In this document: piece by piece, positions 19,432-28,696 of the stretch | How positions within the stretch are numbered: position 1 is the stretch's first letter | Layout of the letters: each line of letters opens with the position of its first letter | Source of the DNA: CAZLMW01 sp964560875 | GTDB taxonomy: Bacteria > Myxococcota_A > UBA9042 | Direction: 5' to 3' | Length of the DNA stretch: 64,000 nt | Assembly (NCBI GenBank): GCA_964560875.1 | Contig: CAZLMW010000012.1 | Coordinates: forward strand, 26,424-90,423 | The notes under the pieces: model-generated | Told to the model about the DNA's origin: nothing | The model's input: only the letters and a program-made list of their open reading frames with translations | Databases searched by the model: none | Position numbers and translations under genes: made by a program

Positions 19432-20088
19432 ATGGACGACAAATCCACGAGCCGGCGCTTCTTTTTGCGTGCGGCAGTCGGAGCGACCGTGGCTGGGTCG
19501 ATGGGCCTGGCAGGGTGGGCTTCGGCAAAGGGCAAACGCCCCTCAGGAATGACGCTGCGACCTCCGGGCGCGGTGGGTGAGGACGAGTTCCTCGCGGCTT
19601 GCACGCGCTGTTTCAAGTGCAGCAACGTCTGTCCCAACGACTGCATCAAGACATTCGACCTCAAGTCGGGTCTCGACAAGGCGTTCACGCCGTACATCAA
19701 GGCCCGTGAGAGAGGCTGCACGCTCTGCGGAGAATGCGCGGATGTGTGCCCGACCGGCGCCCTCAAACCGTTCAAGACGACGCGACAGGGCTGGCTTGAC
19801 TCGGTTGCGATGGGCACGGCTCGCGTCAACAAGTCGATGTGCTTTTCGTATCACGGCCGCACCTGCGGGGCGTGTTACCAGGCCTGCCCACTGGCGGGCA
19901 CCGCGATGAAGATCGGCATCTTTGAGACCCCGATCGTGGTGGCCGAGGACTGCGTGGGCTGCGGGCTCTGCGAACAGGCTTGTCTGCACCTTCCGCAAGC
20001 GATCCGCGTATTGCCCAACAAGTCGGGCGTGCCGATGGAAGGCCGCAGCGAGATCGACGTGCGCAACAACGAGCGGAAACGGTCATGA
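19432..20088 (+). CDS. napG: NapG-like quinol dehydrogenase ferredoxin, Tat-exported
   Basis: 218 residues from ATG 19432 (GGAGAG upstream). The Tat leader (SRRFFLRAAVGA) ends around ASA at residue ~32. Four [4Fe-4S] Cys clusters can be read in order: CTRCFKCSNVCP, CTLCGECADVCP, CGACYQACP with an upstream C, and CVGCGLCEQAC, matching the NapG/MauM family. NapG is a periplasmic iron-sulfur protein that works with membrane NapH to pass electrons from quinol to the nitrate reductase. The stop overlaps the napH start (ATGA at 20085-20088), so the two are translationally coupled. Nothing in the sequence is missing compared with the family. Confidence 0.9.
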   Translation: MDDKSTSRRFFLRAAVGATVAGSMGLAGWASAKGKRPSGMTLRPPGAVGEDEFLAACTRCFKCSNVCPNDCIKTFDLKSGLDKAFTPYIKARERGCTLCGECADVCPTGALKPFKTTRQGWLDSVAMGTARVNKSMCFSYHGRTCGACYQACPLAGTAMKIGIFETPIVVAEDCVGCGLCEQACLHLPQAIRVLPNKSGVPMEGRSEIDVRNNERKRS

Positions 20089-21170
20089 GCCGCGGCCGTT
20101 CATCGCGCGTTCGGCTGCCTCGCTGGCACCAGGTGCTCCGCAAAACGCTGCAGGTCGCGGTGCTGGTCTACGTCGTGTATGCGGCCGCGGGTACGACGTG
20201 GCGCAATTACAAGGTGGCGCACAACAGCTCGCGGCTCGTGGCCCTCATCCATGGCGATCGCTGGGGCGAGGTCTACGCGGCCAACGAGAAGTTCCTCGAG
20301 AACTTCGGCAAGAGCTACGACGCCAGCATGCAGCTGCTCGGGATGCCCTGGGCAGGTCGTGTGTTGGGGTTCGACACCGTCGATCCGCTCATGGCCACGG
20401 CGCATGCGGTGCAGACCCGTTCGGTTCATGCCGGTTTGTGGCTCGGCGTCCTGCTGCCCCTGATCATGGCGGCGCTGCTCGGCAAATTCTTCTGTTCGCA
20501 CCTGTGCCCGATGCGGCTGCTGTTCGAGCTCGGCCAGTTGGCTCGACGCGGCCTCGTGCGCATGGGCATCCCGCTACCGGAGCTGAAGCTGCCTCACCGC
20601 CTCGGCGGCTGGGTGCTCCTCGGCGGGCTGCTCGCAACCATCTTCGCCGGGACGTCCGTTTGGCTCCTGGTGCTTCCCTACGCTGGCATGTCGGCGGCGA
20701 TCTTTTTGCTGGTGGCCAAGGGCGTCGCGACCGCCCTCGTGGTGCCCGTGGCCCTGTGGCTCGCCGTCGACATGCTGGTCTCTCCTGGTTTGTGGTGTCG
20801 CGATCTCTGCCCTACCGGCTGGCTTCTGGAGCAAGCCGGGCGCCTGAGTCCGTGGCGTCTGCGCAAAGTCAAAGCCGAGGCCTGCCCGTCATCGTGCAAC
20901 CTGTGTGAGCAAGCGTGTCCCTACCGCCTTCAGCCGCAGTTTCAGACGCACAATCCAGCGTGTGACACGTGCGGCGCGTGTGTCGGTGTGTGCCCGTCGG
21001 ATCGACTTGCGCGGACAGTTTCGCTGTCGATCGGCGGTGCTGGACGGGCCGGGCCGTCACAGGGCAGCGGCCCCTACCAATCTGACAACGGCCAGGCCAA
21101 CGATGACGGGCACGACACGAACGATTCGCCAGTGATCGGAACCATCGCGGCGCGGGAGGCCCAGGCATGA
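20085..21170 (+). CDS. napH: NapH-like membrane quinol dehydrogenase component
   Basis: 361 residues from ATG 20085, which overlaps the napG stop; longer upstream in-frame starts lie inside napG. Around four membrane helices are visible (near the N-terminus, LGVLLPLIMAALLG, the stretch WVLLGGLLATIFAGTSVWLL, and a following Ala/Val/Leu helix). Two CxxxCP motifs characteristic of NapH occur on the cytoplasmic side (FCSHLCPMRLL and WCRDLCPTGWLL), then two [4Fe-4S] sites near the C-terminus (CNLCEQACP; CDTCGACVGVCP). An unusual hydrophilic Gly/Asp-rich tail of about 50 residues follows the last cluster. It oxidises menaquinol or ubiquinol with NapG. The stop overlaps the next start in another ATGA. 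Confidence 0.88.
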   Translation: MSRGRSSRVRLPRWHQVLRKTLQVAVLVYVVYAAAGTTWRNYKVAHNSSRLVALIHGDRWGEVYAANEKFLENFGKSYDASMQLLGMPWAGRVLGFDTVDPLMATAHAVQTRSVHAGLWLGVLLPLIMAALLGKFFCSHLCPMRLLFELGQLARRGLVRMGIPLPELKLPHRLGGWVLLGGLLATIFAGTSVWLLVLPYAGMSAAIFLLVAKGVATALVVPVALWLAVDMLVSPGLWCRDLCPTGWLLEQAGRLSPWRLRKVKAEACPSSCNLCEQACPYRLQPQFQTHNPACDTCGACVGVCPSDRLARTVSLSIGGAGRAGPSQGSGPYQSDNGQANDDGHDTNDSPVIGTIAAREAQA

Positions 21171-21583
21171 GCGACACGAGCAACGTCAGACCAGCGAATT
21201 CGCCCACAGCCACGGAGCCGTCCAAACCGGCGCCGGCGCTCTCCCGCCGTCAATGGCTGCGGGGTTTCGCGCGCAAGGCAGCTGGCGTTGTCGCCGAACA
21301 GGTGCAGGACCGCCTACCCGACTTGCCAGTGCCGCCCGAACCCGAGCCTCCGACTCCCGTGGCGTGGATCCTCACCGAGCATTGCTTCGCGTTTCGAGGC
21401 CCTGAATGTGGCGCCTGTGCACGGCTATGCCCGCCGGGTGTGGATGCGCTGAAGATGGTCCGTTGGAAGCCGCAGATCGACCCGACCGCGTGCACCGGAT
21501 GCGGCGAATGCCTCAAAGCGTGCCCCACGATTCCCAAGGCCATTGAGCTGCGCGTGGACGAAGCGGCGGCGGACGACTCATAG
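21167..21583 (+). CDS. napF: NapF-like ferredoxin
   Basis: 138 residues from ATG 21167, overlapping the napH stop by four bases. The N-terminal ~80 residues are Pro-rich with SRRQWLRGFARKAAG, a motif that looks Tat-like but without a long hydrophobic core, as in NapF proteins that stay in the cytoplasm. Two [4Fe-4S] sites follow: one built from C...CGACARLCP and one CTGCGECLKACP. Classical NapF has four clusters, so this is a short version. NapF is thought to help mature or reduce NapA before export. Last gene of the nap operon; a structured intergenic segment follows. Confidence 0.75.
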   Translation: MSDTSNVRPANSPTATEPSKPAPALSRRQWLRGFARKAAGVVAEQVQDRLPDLPVPPEPEPPTPVAWILTEHCFAFRGPECGACARLCPPGVDALKMVRWKPQIDPTACTGCGECLKACPTIPKAIELRVDEAAADDS

Positions 21584-21684
21584 AGCGCTGGCGGACCACC
21601 CGGCCGGATCCCGCACAGTGTCGGTCGGACCGCTGTCGATCAGACCGGCGTCCGCGATTACATCCGAGCACACCGATTAAACGT

Positions 21685-21738
21685 ACCGACCGCCCCCCAA
21701 CGCGCCGAAGGAGGAAGGCGCGACAAGGGACGGTCGGT
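21685..21738. other. Nested hairpin in the convergent napF/usp intergenic region
   Basis: ACCGACCG (21685-21692) pairs perfectly with CGGTCGGT (21731-21738), and inside it CGCGCC (21701-21706) pairs with GGCGCG (21717-21722) around a 10-nt loop GAAGGAGGAA. It lies between two converging operons and may act as a bidirectional transcription stop. There is no T-tract, and a small structured RNA is an alternative. Confidence 0.4.
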
Positions 21739-21792
21739 GACTGCGATCGACGGCCTGCTCTTCCCTGCAGACCGATGTTCAGAGTCGTGAGG

Positions 21793-22251
21793 TCACTCTT
21801 CCGGCTGCTCGGGCGGCGGGAAACAGAGGACGGGGATGGTGGCGTGCCTCAACACCAGCTCGGCCACGCTGCCGAGGAAGAAACGGGAGAGACCGGAACG
21901 GCCGTGTGTCGACATCGCAATGAGGTCGGCGCCGAGCTCTTCGGCCTGGTCGCAGATGCACTCGGACACGTTCGATGCGGCCACAACCTTGGTGTCGAAG
22001 CCGCCGCTGGGCAGGTGACGAGCGGCAAACTCGGGCAGGTCACGCTTGGCGGCATCGACCGCCTCTTCGTCGATTGGCAGCGTCATGGGCGGCGCGAGCG
22101 GGGCACCAGGAGCGCGCACGAGGTGAACATTCACCACGTGGAGCACCGTGATTTTGGCGTCGAACTTCTCGGCGAGATCTGCGGCCGCCTCAAACGCGCG
22201 CGTGGACGCGTCGGAGAGGTCGGTCGTAAGCAGAATATGGTCGCATTTCAT
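21793..22251 (-). CDS. Universal stress protein, UspA family, ATP-binding type
   Basis: 152 residues, start ATG 22251 with GGAGG upstream. Typical single Usp domain: strand 1 HILLTTDLSDAS, strand 2 KITVLHVVNVH, strand 4 ADLIAMSTHGRSG, and the nucleotide-binding loop THGRSGLSRFFLGSV near residues 115-129, then IPVLCF. The first Gly of the usual GxxG is Ser, which is common. The family binds ATP and modulates stress or energy limitation responses. Last gene of a minus-strand series (sigma factor, hemN, CBS, usp), 15 bp after the CBS gene, so probably co-transcribed. Such Usp and CBS pairs are frequent members of anaerobic regulons in other bacteria. Confidence 0.9.
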   Translation of the reverse strand: MKCDHILLTTDLSDASTRAFEAAADLAEKFDAKITVLHVVNVHLVRAPGAPLAPPMTLPIDEEAVDAAKRDLPEFAARHLPSGGFDTKVVAASNVSECICDQAEELGADLIAMSTHGRSGLSRFFLGSVAELVLRHATIPVLCFPPPEQPEE

Positions 22252-22266
22252 GTGAATTCCTCCGGT

Positions 22267-22677
22267 TCAGGCCAGCGCGGAGCGGGCGGCGCGCAGCACG
22301 TCGATGTAGCTGACGATGCCCAGCAAACGAACGCCGTCGTCGCTGACGGGCACGGCGCCAACCTTGTAGTCGATCATCATGTCGAGCAGGTCGGTGACGT
22401 CGTCTTCGGGCGTCACGCTGATCACGTCGGACTGCATGGCGTCGATGACGGGCATCGCCAGGTCAACCCGCAAGCGGCGACGAGCACCTTCAGCGTCGGC
22501 TTCCGGCCGCGCGAGCGAACGGACATCGCGGTCGCTCACCATGCCGCGCAGGGTGTTGCCGTCGACAACGGGCACATGGCGCACATCACACGTCAGCATG
22601 GTGTCCATCACGTCCCCGACGGTGGCGGTTACATCCACTGTCACGACCTCTTCGGTCATCAGGTCACGTACGTTCAT
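22267..22677 (-). CDS. Tandem CBS-domain protein
   Basis: 136 residues. ATG 22677 follows GGAGGAAACC, which fixes the start over a TTG four codons upstream. Two CBS motifs are visible: MNVRDLMTEEVVTVDVTATV with VRHVPVVDGNTLRGMVSDRD, and VIDAMQSDVISVTPEDDV with VGAVPVSDDG and LLGIVSYIDVL. A Bateman module of this kind binds adenine nucleotides and acts as an energy or stress sensor; no catalytic domain is attached. It sits 51 bp downstream of hemN and 15 bp upstream of the universal stress gene in the same direction. Confidence 0.9.
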   Translation of the reverse strand: MNVRDLMTEEVVTVDVTATVGDVMDTMLTCDVRHVPVVDGNTLRGMVSDRDVRSLARPEADAEGARRRLRVDLAMPVIDAMQSDVISVTPEDDVTDLLDMMIDYKVGAVPVSDDGVRLLGIVSYIDVLRAARSALA

Positions 22678-22728
22678 GGTTTCCTCCAATGGACTGCTCG
22701 GTGGCAGTCACGGTGAATCGATGCGGGG

Positions 22729-24126
22729 TCAGACCGTCATCGCATGTTGTCCTTCGGGTTTGGGTCGCAGCCGCGTGTCAAACGCCATCGCGACGTTGCG
22801 CAGGAACAGCTGGCCGGTCTGGGTGACCTCGATGTCGTCGGCCACGGATCGAACGAGGCCGTCGGCGGCGAGCGCTTGCAGGCGTTGGTTGGCGTCGGCG
22901 AAGTATTCGTCGAACTCAATCCCGAGCCGCTTTTCCACGGCCCGTTTTGGCAGCCGCATATCGCACATCAGGCGCTCGATGACGTGCGCGCGGATCTCGT
23001 CGTCGCGGTTGCGGAAGAGAGCTTTCGCCCATGGCAGCTCGCCGGCGTCGATGCGCTTGCGCCACGCGACCATGTCTTTTTCGTTCTGCACGAGCGCGTG
23101 GCCGAAACCGCCGATGGAGCTAACGCCCAGCCCGAGCAACGAGTCGCAGTGGCTGGTGGTGTAGCCCATGAACGAGCGGCGCATGGTTCCGCTCCTGGCC
23201 GCAATGGCGAGCGGGTCGTCGGGCAGGGCGAAGTGATCCATGCCGATGGCGACGTAGCCGTGGTCGAGCAAACGTTCACCCGCGGCCATGAACATCGCGA
23301 GGCGCTCGTTGGGGCCGGGGAGTCCGAGGCGCTCAAGGCCGCGCTGATGGCGCATCATCCACGGCACGTGCGCGTAGCCGTATAGGGCGACGCGGGACGG
23401 ACCGAGCCCAACGACGCGGTCGATCGTGGACCGGATCGTGACCTGGTCCTGGTGGGGAAGGCCGTAGATGAGGTCGAAGTTGTAGCGGGAGACGCCACGC
23501 TTGCGGAGCTGCTGGCAGAGCTTCGCGAGATGGTTGGGCCGATGCCGACGGCCGACTGCGCGCGCTACGACGCTGTCGAGATCCTGGACACCAAACGACA
23601 TGCGCCCGTAGCCGAGGTCGATGAGCCGATTCACGTCCTCGATGTCCACGGTTTCGGGATCAACTTCAATGGACCAAGCTGTGTCAGTCGGATCGCCCGC
23701 GGCGGTCTTGATCGCTGCAACGAGGCGCTCCATGTCTTCAAACGCGAGCCACGTCGGCGTTCCGCCACCCAGGTGCACGAACCGAAGCGGCTGGGTGAGG
23801 TCGGTGGCGTCGGCAAGCAGCTCGATCTCAGCCAACAGGCCGTCGACGTACACCTTTCCCAGCTCGCGGTCCCGCGCAATCGTCGTGTGGCAGGCGCAGT
23901 ACAGGCAGCGTCGTTCGCAGAACGGCACATGCAGGTAGATGCCGTAGCGCTCATCGTTGCTACGCAGCTCTGCCAGCGCCCGCTCGCGGTCAAACTTGGG
24001 ATCAAGGTGAACCGCTGTCGGGTAGCTGGTGTAGCGTGGGCCGGGTCGTCCGTAGCGCTTGACCAGAGCCGCGAGATCAACGCAATTCGACTGCGCTTCT
24101 CGAGCCATCAAGGTGTCGAAGTGCAT
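22729..24126 (-). CDS. hemN: Oxygen-independent coproporphyrinogen III oxidase
   Basis: 465 residues from ATG 24126, close to the ~455 of HemN. A radical SAM enzyme converting coproporphyrinogen III to protoporphyrinogen IX without oxygen. The N-terminal signature GRPGPRYTSYPTA and the cluster motif C70-x3-C74-x2-C77-x-C79 (CERRCLYCAC) are those of genuine HemN rather than HemW. The SAM-binding GGGTPT and the C-terminal HemN domain (ALFRNRDDEIRAHVIERLMC) are present. Its position, 54 bp after the RpoH-like sigma gene and near nap, fits a role in haem supply during anaerobic nitrate respiration. Probably transcribed from the sigma-54 promoter at 25039-25054 (inference). Confidence 0.92.
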   Translation of the reverse strand: MHFDTLMAREAQSNCVDLAALVKRYGRPGPRYTSYPTAVHLDPKFDRERALAELRSNDERYGIYLHVPFCERRCLYCACHTTIARDRELGKVYVDGLLAEIELLADATDLTQPLRFVHLGGGTPTWLAFEDMERLVAAIKTAAGDPTDTAWSIEVDPETVDIEDVNRLIDLGYGRMSFGVQDLDSVVARAVGRRHRPNHLAKLCQQLRKRGVSRYNFDLIYGLPHQDQVTIRSTIDRVVGLGPSRVALYGYAHVPWMMRHQRGLERLGLPGPNERLAMFMAAGERLLDHGYVAIGMDHFALPDDPLAIAARSGTMRRSFMGYTTSHCDSLLGLGVSSIGGFGHALVQNEKDMVAWRKRIDAGELPWAKALFRNRDDEIRAHVIERLMCDMRLPKRAVEKRLGIEFDEYFADANQRLQALAADGLVRSVADDIEVTQTGQLFLRNVAMAFDTRLRPKPEGQHAMTV

Positions 24127-24180
24127 GACGTCCCCGTCTGCGAAGGTTGCGGTGAGACCGTGGAACGGGTCACGGGGCGG

Positions 24181-25002
24181 CTAGGCGGCGACGGCGCGGA
24201 GGCGCTTGGCGAGGCGGCGCTTGACCAGCAGTTCGACCTGGCGGACGCGCTCGCACGAGACGCCGAGCTCTTCGCCCAGCTCGCGCAGCGTCGCGGGATC
24301 ATCGGACATCACGCGGCGATCGAGGACCGTGCGCTGCTGTTCGGTCAGCCCTTCTCGGACGCTTGCGACGCTCTTCTTGACGGCGGCGAAGGCCTCGAGG
24401 CGGATGACCTTCGCGGAGGCGTCGGAGTCAGAGGAAGGCAGCGTCTCGCCGACTGTCAGGCGGCCTTCGCGAATGGGCGCGTCAAAGCCAGCCCAGAAGC
24501 GAGCGCGCGTCGCCTTGTCGTGCCACGTGGTGAGGTCGGACTTGCTGACCGTCTGGGCCGCTTTGCCGTTGCCGTGGTGGCGGCCGAAGAGGAGCTTGCG
24601 CTGCTGGGACGTTGGCAAGACGCGGACGAGCGCCCAGTTCTTGCAGACGTATTCCTGGATGTGCGAGCGGATGCGCCAGACGGCGTATGACAGGAGGCGG
24701 TTGCCCTGGTGGGGGTCGAAGCGATCAACGGCGCTGATCAGGCCGACGCAGCCTTCTTGGACGATGTCGGCCATGTCGAGGCGGTAGCTGCGGTACTCGG
24801 CGGCGACGCGAACGACGAAGCGAAGGTTGCTGTTGACCAGCAGCTCGCGAGCACGCTTGTCACCGGTTTCGTGGAGCTTCACGGCGAGCTCGCGTTCTTT
24901 TTCACGGCTCAGGAGCGGGTAGCGAGCGGCGGACCGCATAAAGGCGTCAAGGACGGCGTCGTTCTTGCCTTTGGATGCTTTCGAGGTGCGGGCAGTGGCC
25001 AT
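24181..25002 (-). CDS. rpoH: RpoH-like alternative RNA polymerase sigma factor
   Basis: 273 residues from ATG 25002 with GGAG upstream. Region 1.2/2 begins at RYPLLSREKERELAVKLHETG; region 2 reads LLVNSNLRFVVRVAAEYR, DIVQEGCVGLISAVDRFDP and LLSYAVWRIRSHIQEYV, then NWALVRV and QRKLLFG, which corresponds to the RpoH box. Region 4 has TEQQRTVLDRRV and the helix-turn-helix TLRELGEELGVSCERVRQVE. It therefore belongs to the sigma-32 subgroup, though whether it is the main heat-shock sigma or a paralogue with another regulon cannot be told. It sits directly behind a consensus sigma-54 promoter, and heads a co-directional series with hemN, CBS and usp genes. Confidence 0.82.
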   Translation of the reverse strand: MATARTSKASKGKNDAVLDAFMRSAARYPLLSREKERELAVKLHETGDKRARELLVNSNLRFVVRVAAEYRSYRLDMADIVQEGCVGLISAVDRFDPHQGNRLLSYAVWRIRSHIQEYVCKNWALVRVLPTSQQRKLLFGRHHGNGKAAQTVSKSDLTTWHDKATRARFWAGFDAPIREGRLTVGETLPSSDSDASAKVIRLEAFAAVKKSVASVREGLTEQQRTVLDRRVMSDDPATLRELGEELGVSCERVRQVELLVKRRLAKRLRAVAA

Positions 25003-25038
25003 GTTGTCGTCTCCGGGTCAGTAGGCGCTCCCCTTCAA

Positions 25039-25054
25039 AGCAAGGGCCGTGCCA
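25039..25054 (-). promoter_or_regulatory. Consensus sigma-54 (-24/-12) promoter upstream of the RpoH-like gene
   Basis: On the minus strand the bases 25054 to 25039 read TGGCACGGCCCTTGCT, matching every defined position of the consensus TGGCACGN4TTGCW. The invariant GG and GC are correctly spaced. Expected start of transcription is near 25029, leaving a ~27-nt leader to the ATG at 25002. The match in an intergenic region beside an NtrC-family gene makes chance unlikely. Confidence 0.85.
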
Positions 25055-25165
25055 GTTGGAATCCAGGGGCGCAACTAAATCGACAACATGATGATATTCA
25101 TGGCGTTAGCAGGACCGAAAAGGAACGGCTTCTCGTTGCAACAAACGACCACAACGCGCCGGTTC

Positions 25166-25202
25166 GGGGATTATCCCCCACCACGGATCGGGGAATATCC
25201 CG
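25166..25202. promoter_or_regulatory. Two palindromic sites, candidate enhancer (UAS) for the NtrC-type regulator
   Basis: GGGGATTATCCCC (25166-25178) is an inverted repeat, and a near-copy GGGGAATATCCC begins at 25190, so the sites start 24 bp apart, about two helical turns. They lie roughly 140-170 bp upstream of the predicted sigma-54 transcription start, the usual enhancer distance. Binding by the adjacent activator (27292-28653) is inference. Confidence 0.6.
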
Positions 25203-25216
25203 CGGTCGCGGAGGAC

Positions 25217-26680
25217 TCAGCTTTCGGCGAGGGGCAAGGTGAGAATGACGCGCGTACCGCCCCTTGGCGGGCATTCGATGCGCACGTCTCCGCCCTGGAT
25301 CTGGATCCACCGCCGCACGGTCGGCAGGCCGAGCCCAGTTCCACGGGCCTTCGTTGTAAAGAAAGGCTCGAAAACCTTCTCAACAACATCGCGCGCGATT
25401 CCGGGTCCATCATCCTGCACCACGACCTTGCCGACGCCGTTTTCGACGGTGCAGTGGACGGTGACATGGCCGCCGGACCCGGTCGCTTCTGCGGCGTTGA
25501 GAAGCAGGTTGAGCAGGGCAGCCGAGAACATGGAAACATCCGCCGAACAGACCAGGTCCTCGCCATCGACAGAGATGTTGACGCCATCGGCGCGCGGATC
25601 GCCTTGCATCTGCGAAATCGTGCTGACCGCGACCGCCTGTATCTCGACCCGACCCAGGGTTGGCGTGCGAGCGCGGACAAAGGACAAGAGGTCTTCGAGC
25701 GTGTCGTTGAGGGCGCGGATTCGGTCGAGGATGTCTCCGATGATCGCCCGTTCGGTGCTCTCCTGGTCCATGCGGCGGGCGATGACCTGCAACGCCCCCT
25801 GCATCCCGGCGAGCGGATTGCGGACCTCGTGGGCCACGACGGACGCCATTTCGCCCAGCTTGGTCAACGATTCCTGCTCACGGAGCTGGAGCTCGGCGCG
25901 CTTGCGGTCGGTGATGTCGGTGCGGATCGCGATGTATTCGTAGGGCTTGCCGCGTTCGTCGAGCAGCGGAACGATCGTGGTGTCAACCCAGTACTCCCCG
26001 CCGTCTTTGCGCCGGTTGCAGATCTCGCCCCGCCACACATTCCCGCGGCCGATCGTCCGCCACAGGTCCTTCATGAACGCGCGCGGGTGGTAGTGGGAAT
26101 TGACGATCCGGTGGTCCTGACCGAGCAGCTCTTCGCGCGAAAAGCCGCTGATTTCGCAGAACTTGTCGTTGACGTAGTGGATGCGCCCTGCCACGTCCGT
26201 CCGCGCAACGATCGCGGCTTGGTCCAACGCGTACCGCAGCTGCCCAAGCTCGCGTTCGGACAGCCGTGCGGAATCATCGCCAGAGGTGGCGCTGACATCG
26301 ACGCCAGAGCTGAGGGTCCCGATTCGGTCGCCGAACACATCGGTCAGCACACTGTTGTGCCAGGCAACAACGCTTTCAGTGCCATCCTTGGCGAGGAGCG
26401 AGTTCTGGTAGCGCGCGAGACCTGCAAGACCGCCGCTCATGATGCGTTGGAAGACGGAACGAATCGTGTCGCGATCACGCTCGGGGATCGCCGTTTCGAT
26501 CCAATCGAGGCCGATCAGCTCTGCTTCCTCGTAGCCGAGTAGTGCGCACGCTTTTTGATTGATCAGCACGACGCGCGCGTGGCGATCGAGGGCGACGAAA
26601 AGGCACTCCGAGACGTCGAGCAGTTCGCGTACCGTGGGGCTAAACGTCGCCAGCTCGCCATTGCGCTCTACTGTGAACAT
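25217..26680 (-). CDS. Two-PAS sensor histidine kinase
   Basis: 487 residues. I place the start at ATG 26680 because GGAGG lies five bases upstream; the open frame continues further but only through antisense of the divergent receiver gene. PAS 1 spans about 20-130 and PAS 2 about 148-263, the latter with a PAC motif (YIAIRTDITDRKRAE). The HisKA H-box is VVAHEVRNPLAG with the phospho-accepting His at 284. The catalytic domain shows NLLLNAAEATG (N box), DDGPGI (G1), FFTTKARGTGLGL (F/G2). No membrane helices, so a soluble sensor; whether PAS binds haem, flavin or a small ligand is unknown. Probably the partner of the NtrC-type regulator encoded divergently. Confidence 0.9.
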   Translation of the reverse strand: MFTVERNGELATFSPTVRELLDVSECLFVALDRHARVVLINQKACALLGYEEAELIGLDWIETAIPERDRDTIRSVFQRIMSGGLAGLARYQNSLLAKDGTESVVAWHNSVLTDVFGDRIGTLSSGVDVSATSGDDSARLSERELGQLRYALDQAAIVARTDVAGRIHYVNDKFCEISGFSREELLGQDHRIVNSHYHPRAFMKDLWRTIGRGNVWRGEICNRRKDGGEYWVDTTIVPLLDERGKPYEYIAIRTDITDRKRAELQLREQESLTKLGEMASVVAHEVRNPLAGMQGALQVIARRMDQESTERAIIGDILDRIRALNDTLEDLLSFVRARTPTLGRVEIQAVAVSTISQMQGDPRADGVNISVDGEDLVCSADVSMFSAALLNLLLNAAEATGSGGHVTVHCTVENGVGKVVVQDDGPGIARDVVEKVFEPFFTTKARGTGLGLPTVRRWIQIQGGDVRIECPPRGGTRVILTLPLAES

Positions 26681-26719
26681 CCACACCTCCGCCGCCATCC
26701 TCTGCATGATGACAACGCT

Positions 26720-26735
26720 TGCAACAGTGTGTCCG
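26720..26735 (-). promoter_or_regulatory. Weak sigma-54-like promoter upstream of the histidine kinase gene
   Basis: Minus-strand bases CGGACACACTGTTGCA keep the essential GG and TTGCA elements at the right distance, but the rest of the -24 box does not match. It would give a leader of about 30 nt to the kinase ATG at 26680. If real, the kinase and the sigma operon would share sigma-54 control. Confidence 0.35.
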
Positions 26736-26890
26736 CAGAGGGCCACGAAAAAACACGGAAAGTCGTGCGAACGTTGAACCGACGATCGACCGTCCTTGCA
26801 TTTGCCATGAGCCGCTGGGCAAGGAACCGTCGTATGAACATCCAAATCCGTCCGGACCATCCGGCGGAGTTGGGCTCGAAAGGAGGCGTC

Positions 26891-27291
26891 GTGCAGAAGC
26901 CGAGAACAGAAGCCACGCGCGTTCTCGTCGTCGACGATGAAGCCCTGATCCGCTGGTCCGTCACAGAGAGATTGCAGGTCGACGGGCACGCGATCGTCAG
27001 CGCGGCGACGCTCGGGGCAGCCCGCAACGCCCTGAGTCAATCCACGTTCAGCGCGATCGTCCTCGACATCCGACTCCCCGACGGAGACGGCATCGAGCTG
27101 CTGCGACGGGTGCGCAAAGAACTCCCGGCCGTTCCGGTGATCATGATTTCAGCCCACGGCGATGCGAAAACGGCTGCGACAGTTCGTGCGCTCGGCGCGG
27201 TCGCATTCTTGAGCAAACCATTTGATCTCGACGCCCTCGCCGTTACCGTGGCGGAAGCTCTGGCCAACGCAGCCCGAGCAGGGGCAGAGGC

Positions 27292-27295
<4 letters not shown>
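26891..27295 (+). CDS. Single-domain response regulator (receiver only)
   Basis: 134 residues from GTG 26891, chosen because AAAGGAGG lies four bases before it; an in-frame ATG at 26834 with a weaker site is the alternative. The receiver fold is complete: acidic pair in VLVVDDEALIRW, phospho-acceptor Asp 59 in IVLDIRLPDGDG, the conserved switch region VIMISAHGD and the Lys in FLSKPFD. There is no output domain, so it may pass phosphate on or act as a sink. Its stop overlaps the start of the following NtrC-type gene (TTGA at 27292-27295), which implies co-translation. The two receivers share the sequence VDDEALIRW/VDDERLIRW and probably arose by duplication. Confidence 0.88.
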
Positions 27296-28653
<1,358 letters not shown>

Positions 28654-28696
28654 TGGTCGGAATCAGCAGTTCTCACCGCTAACCAGCCGAGATTAG

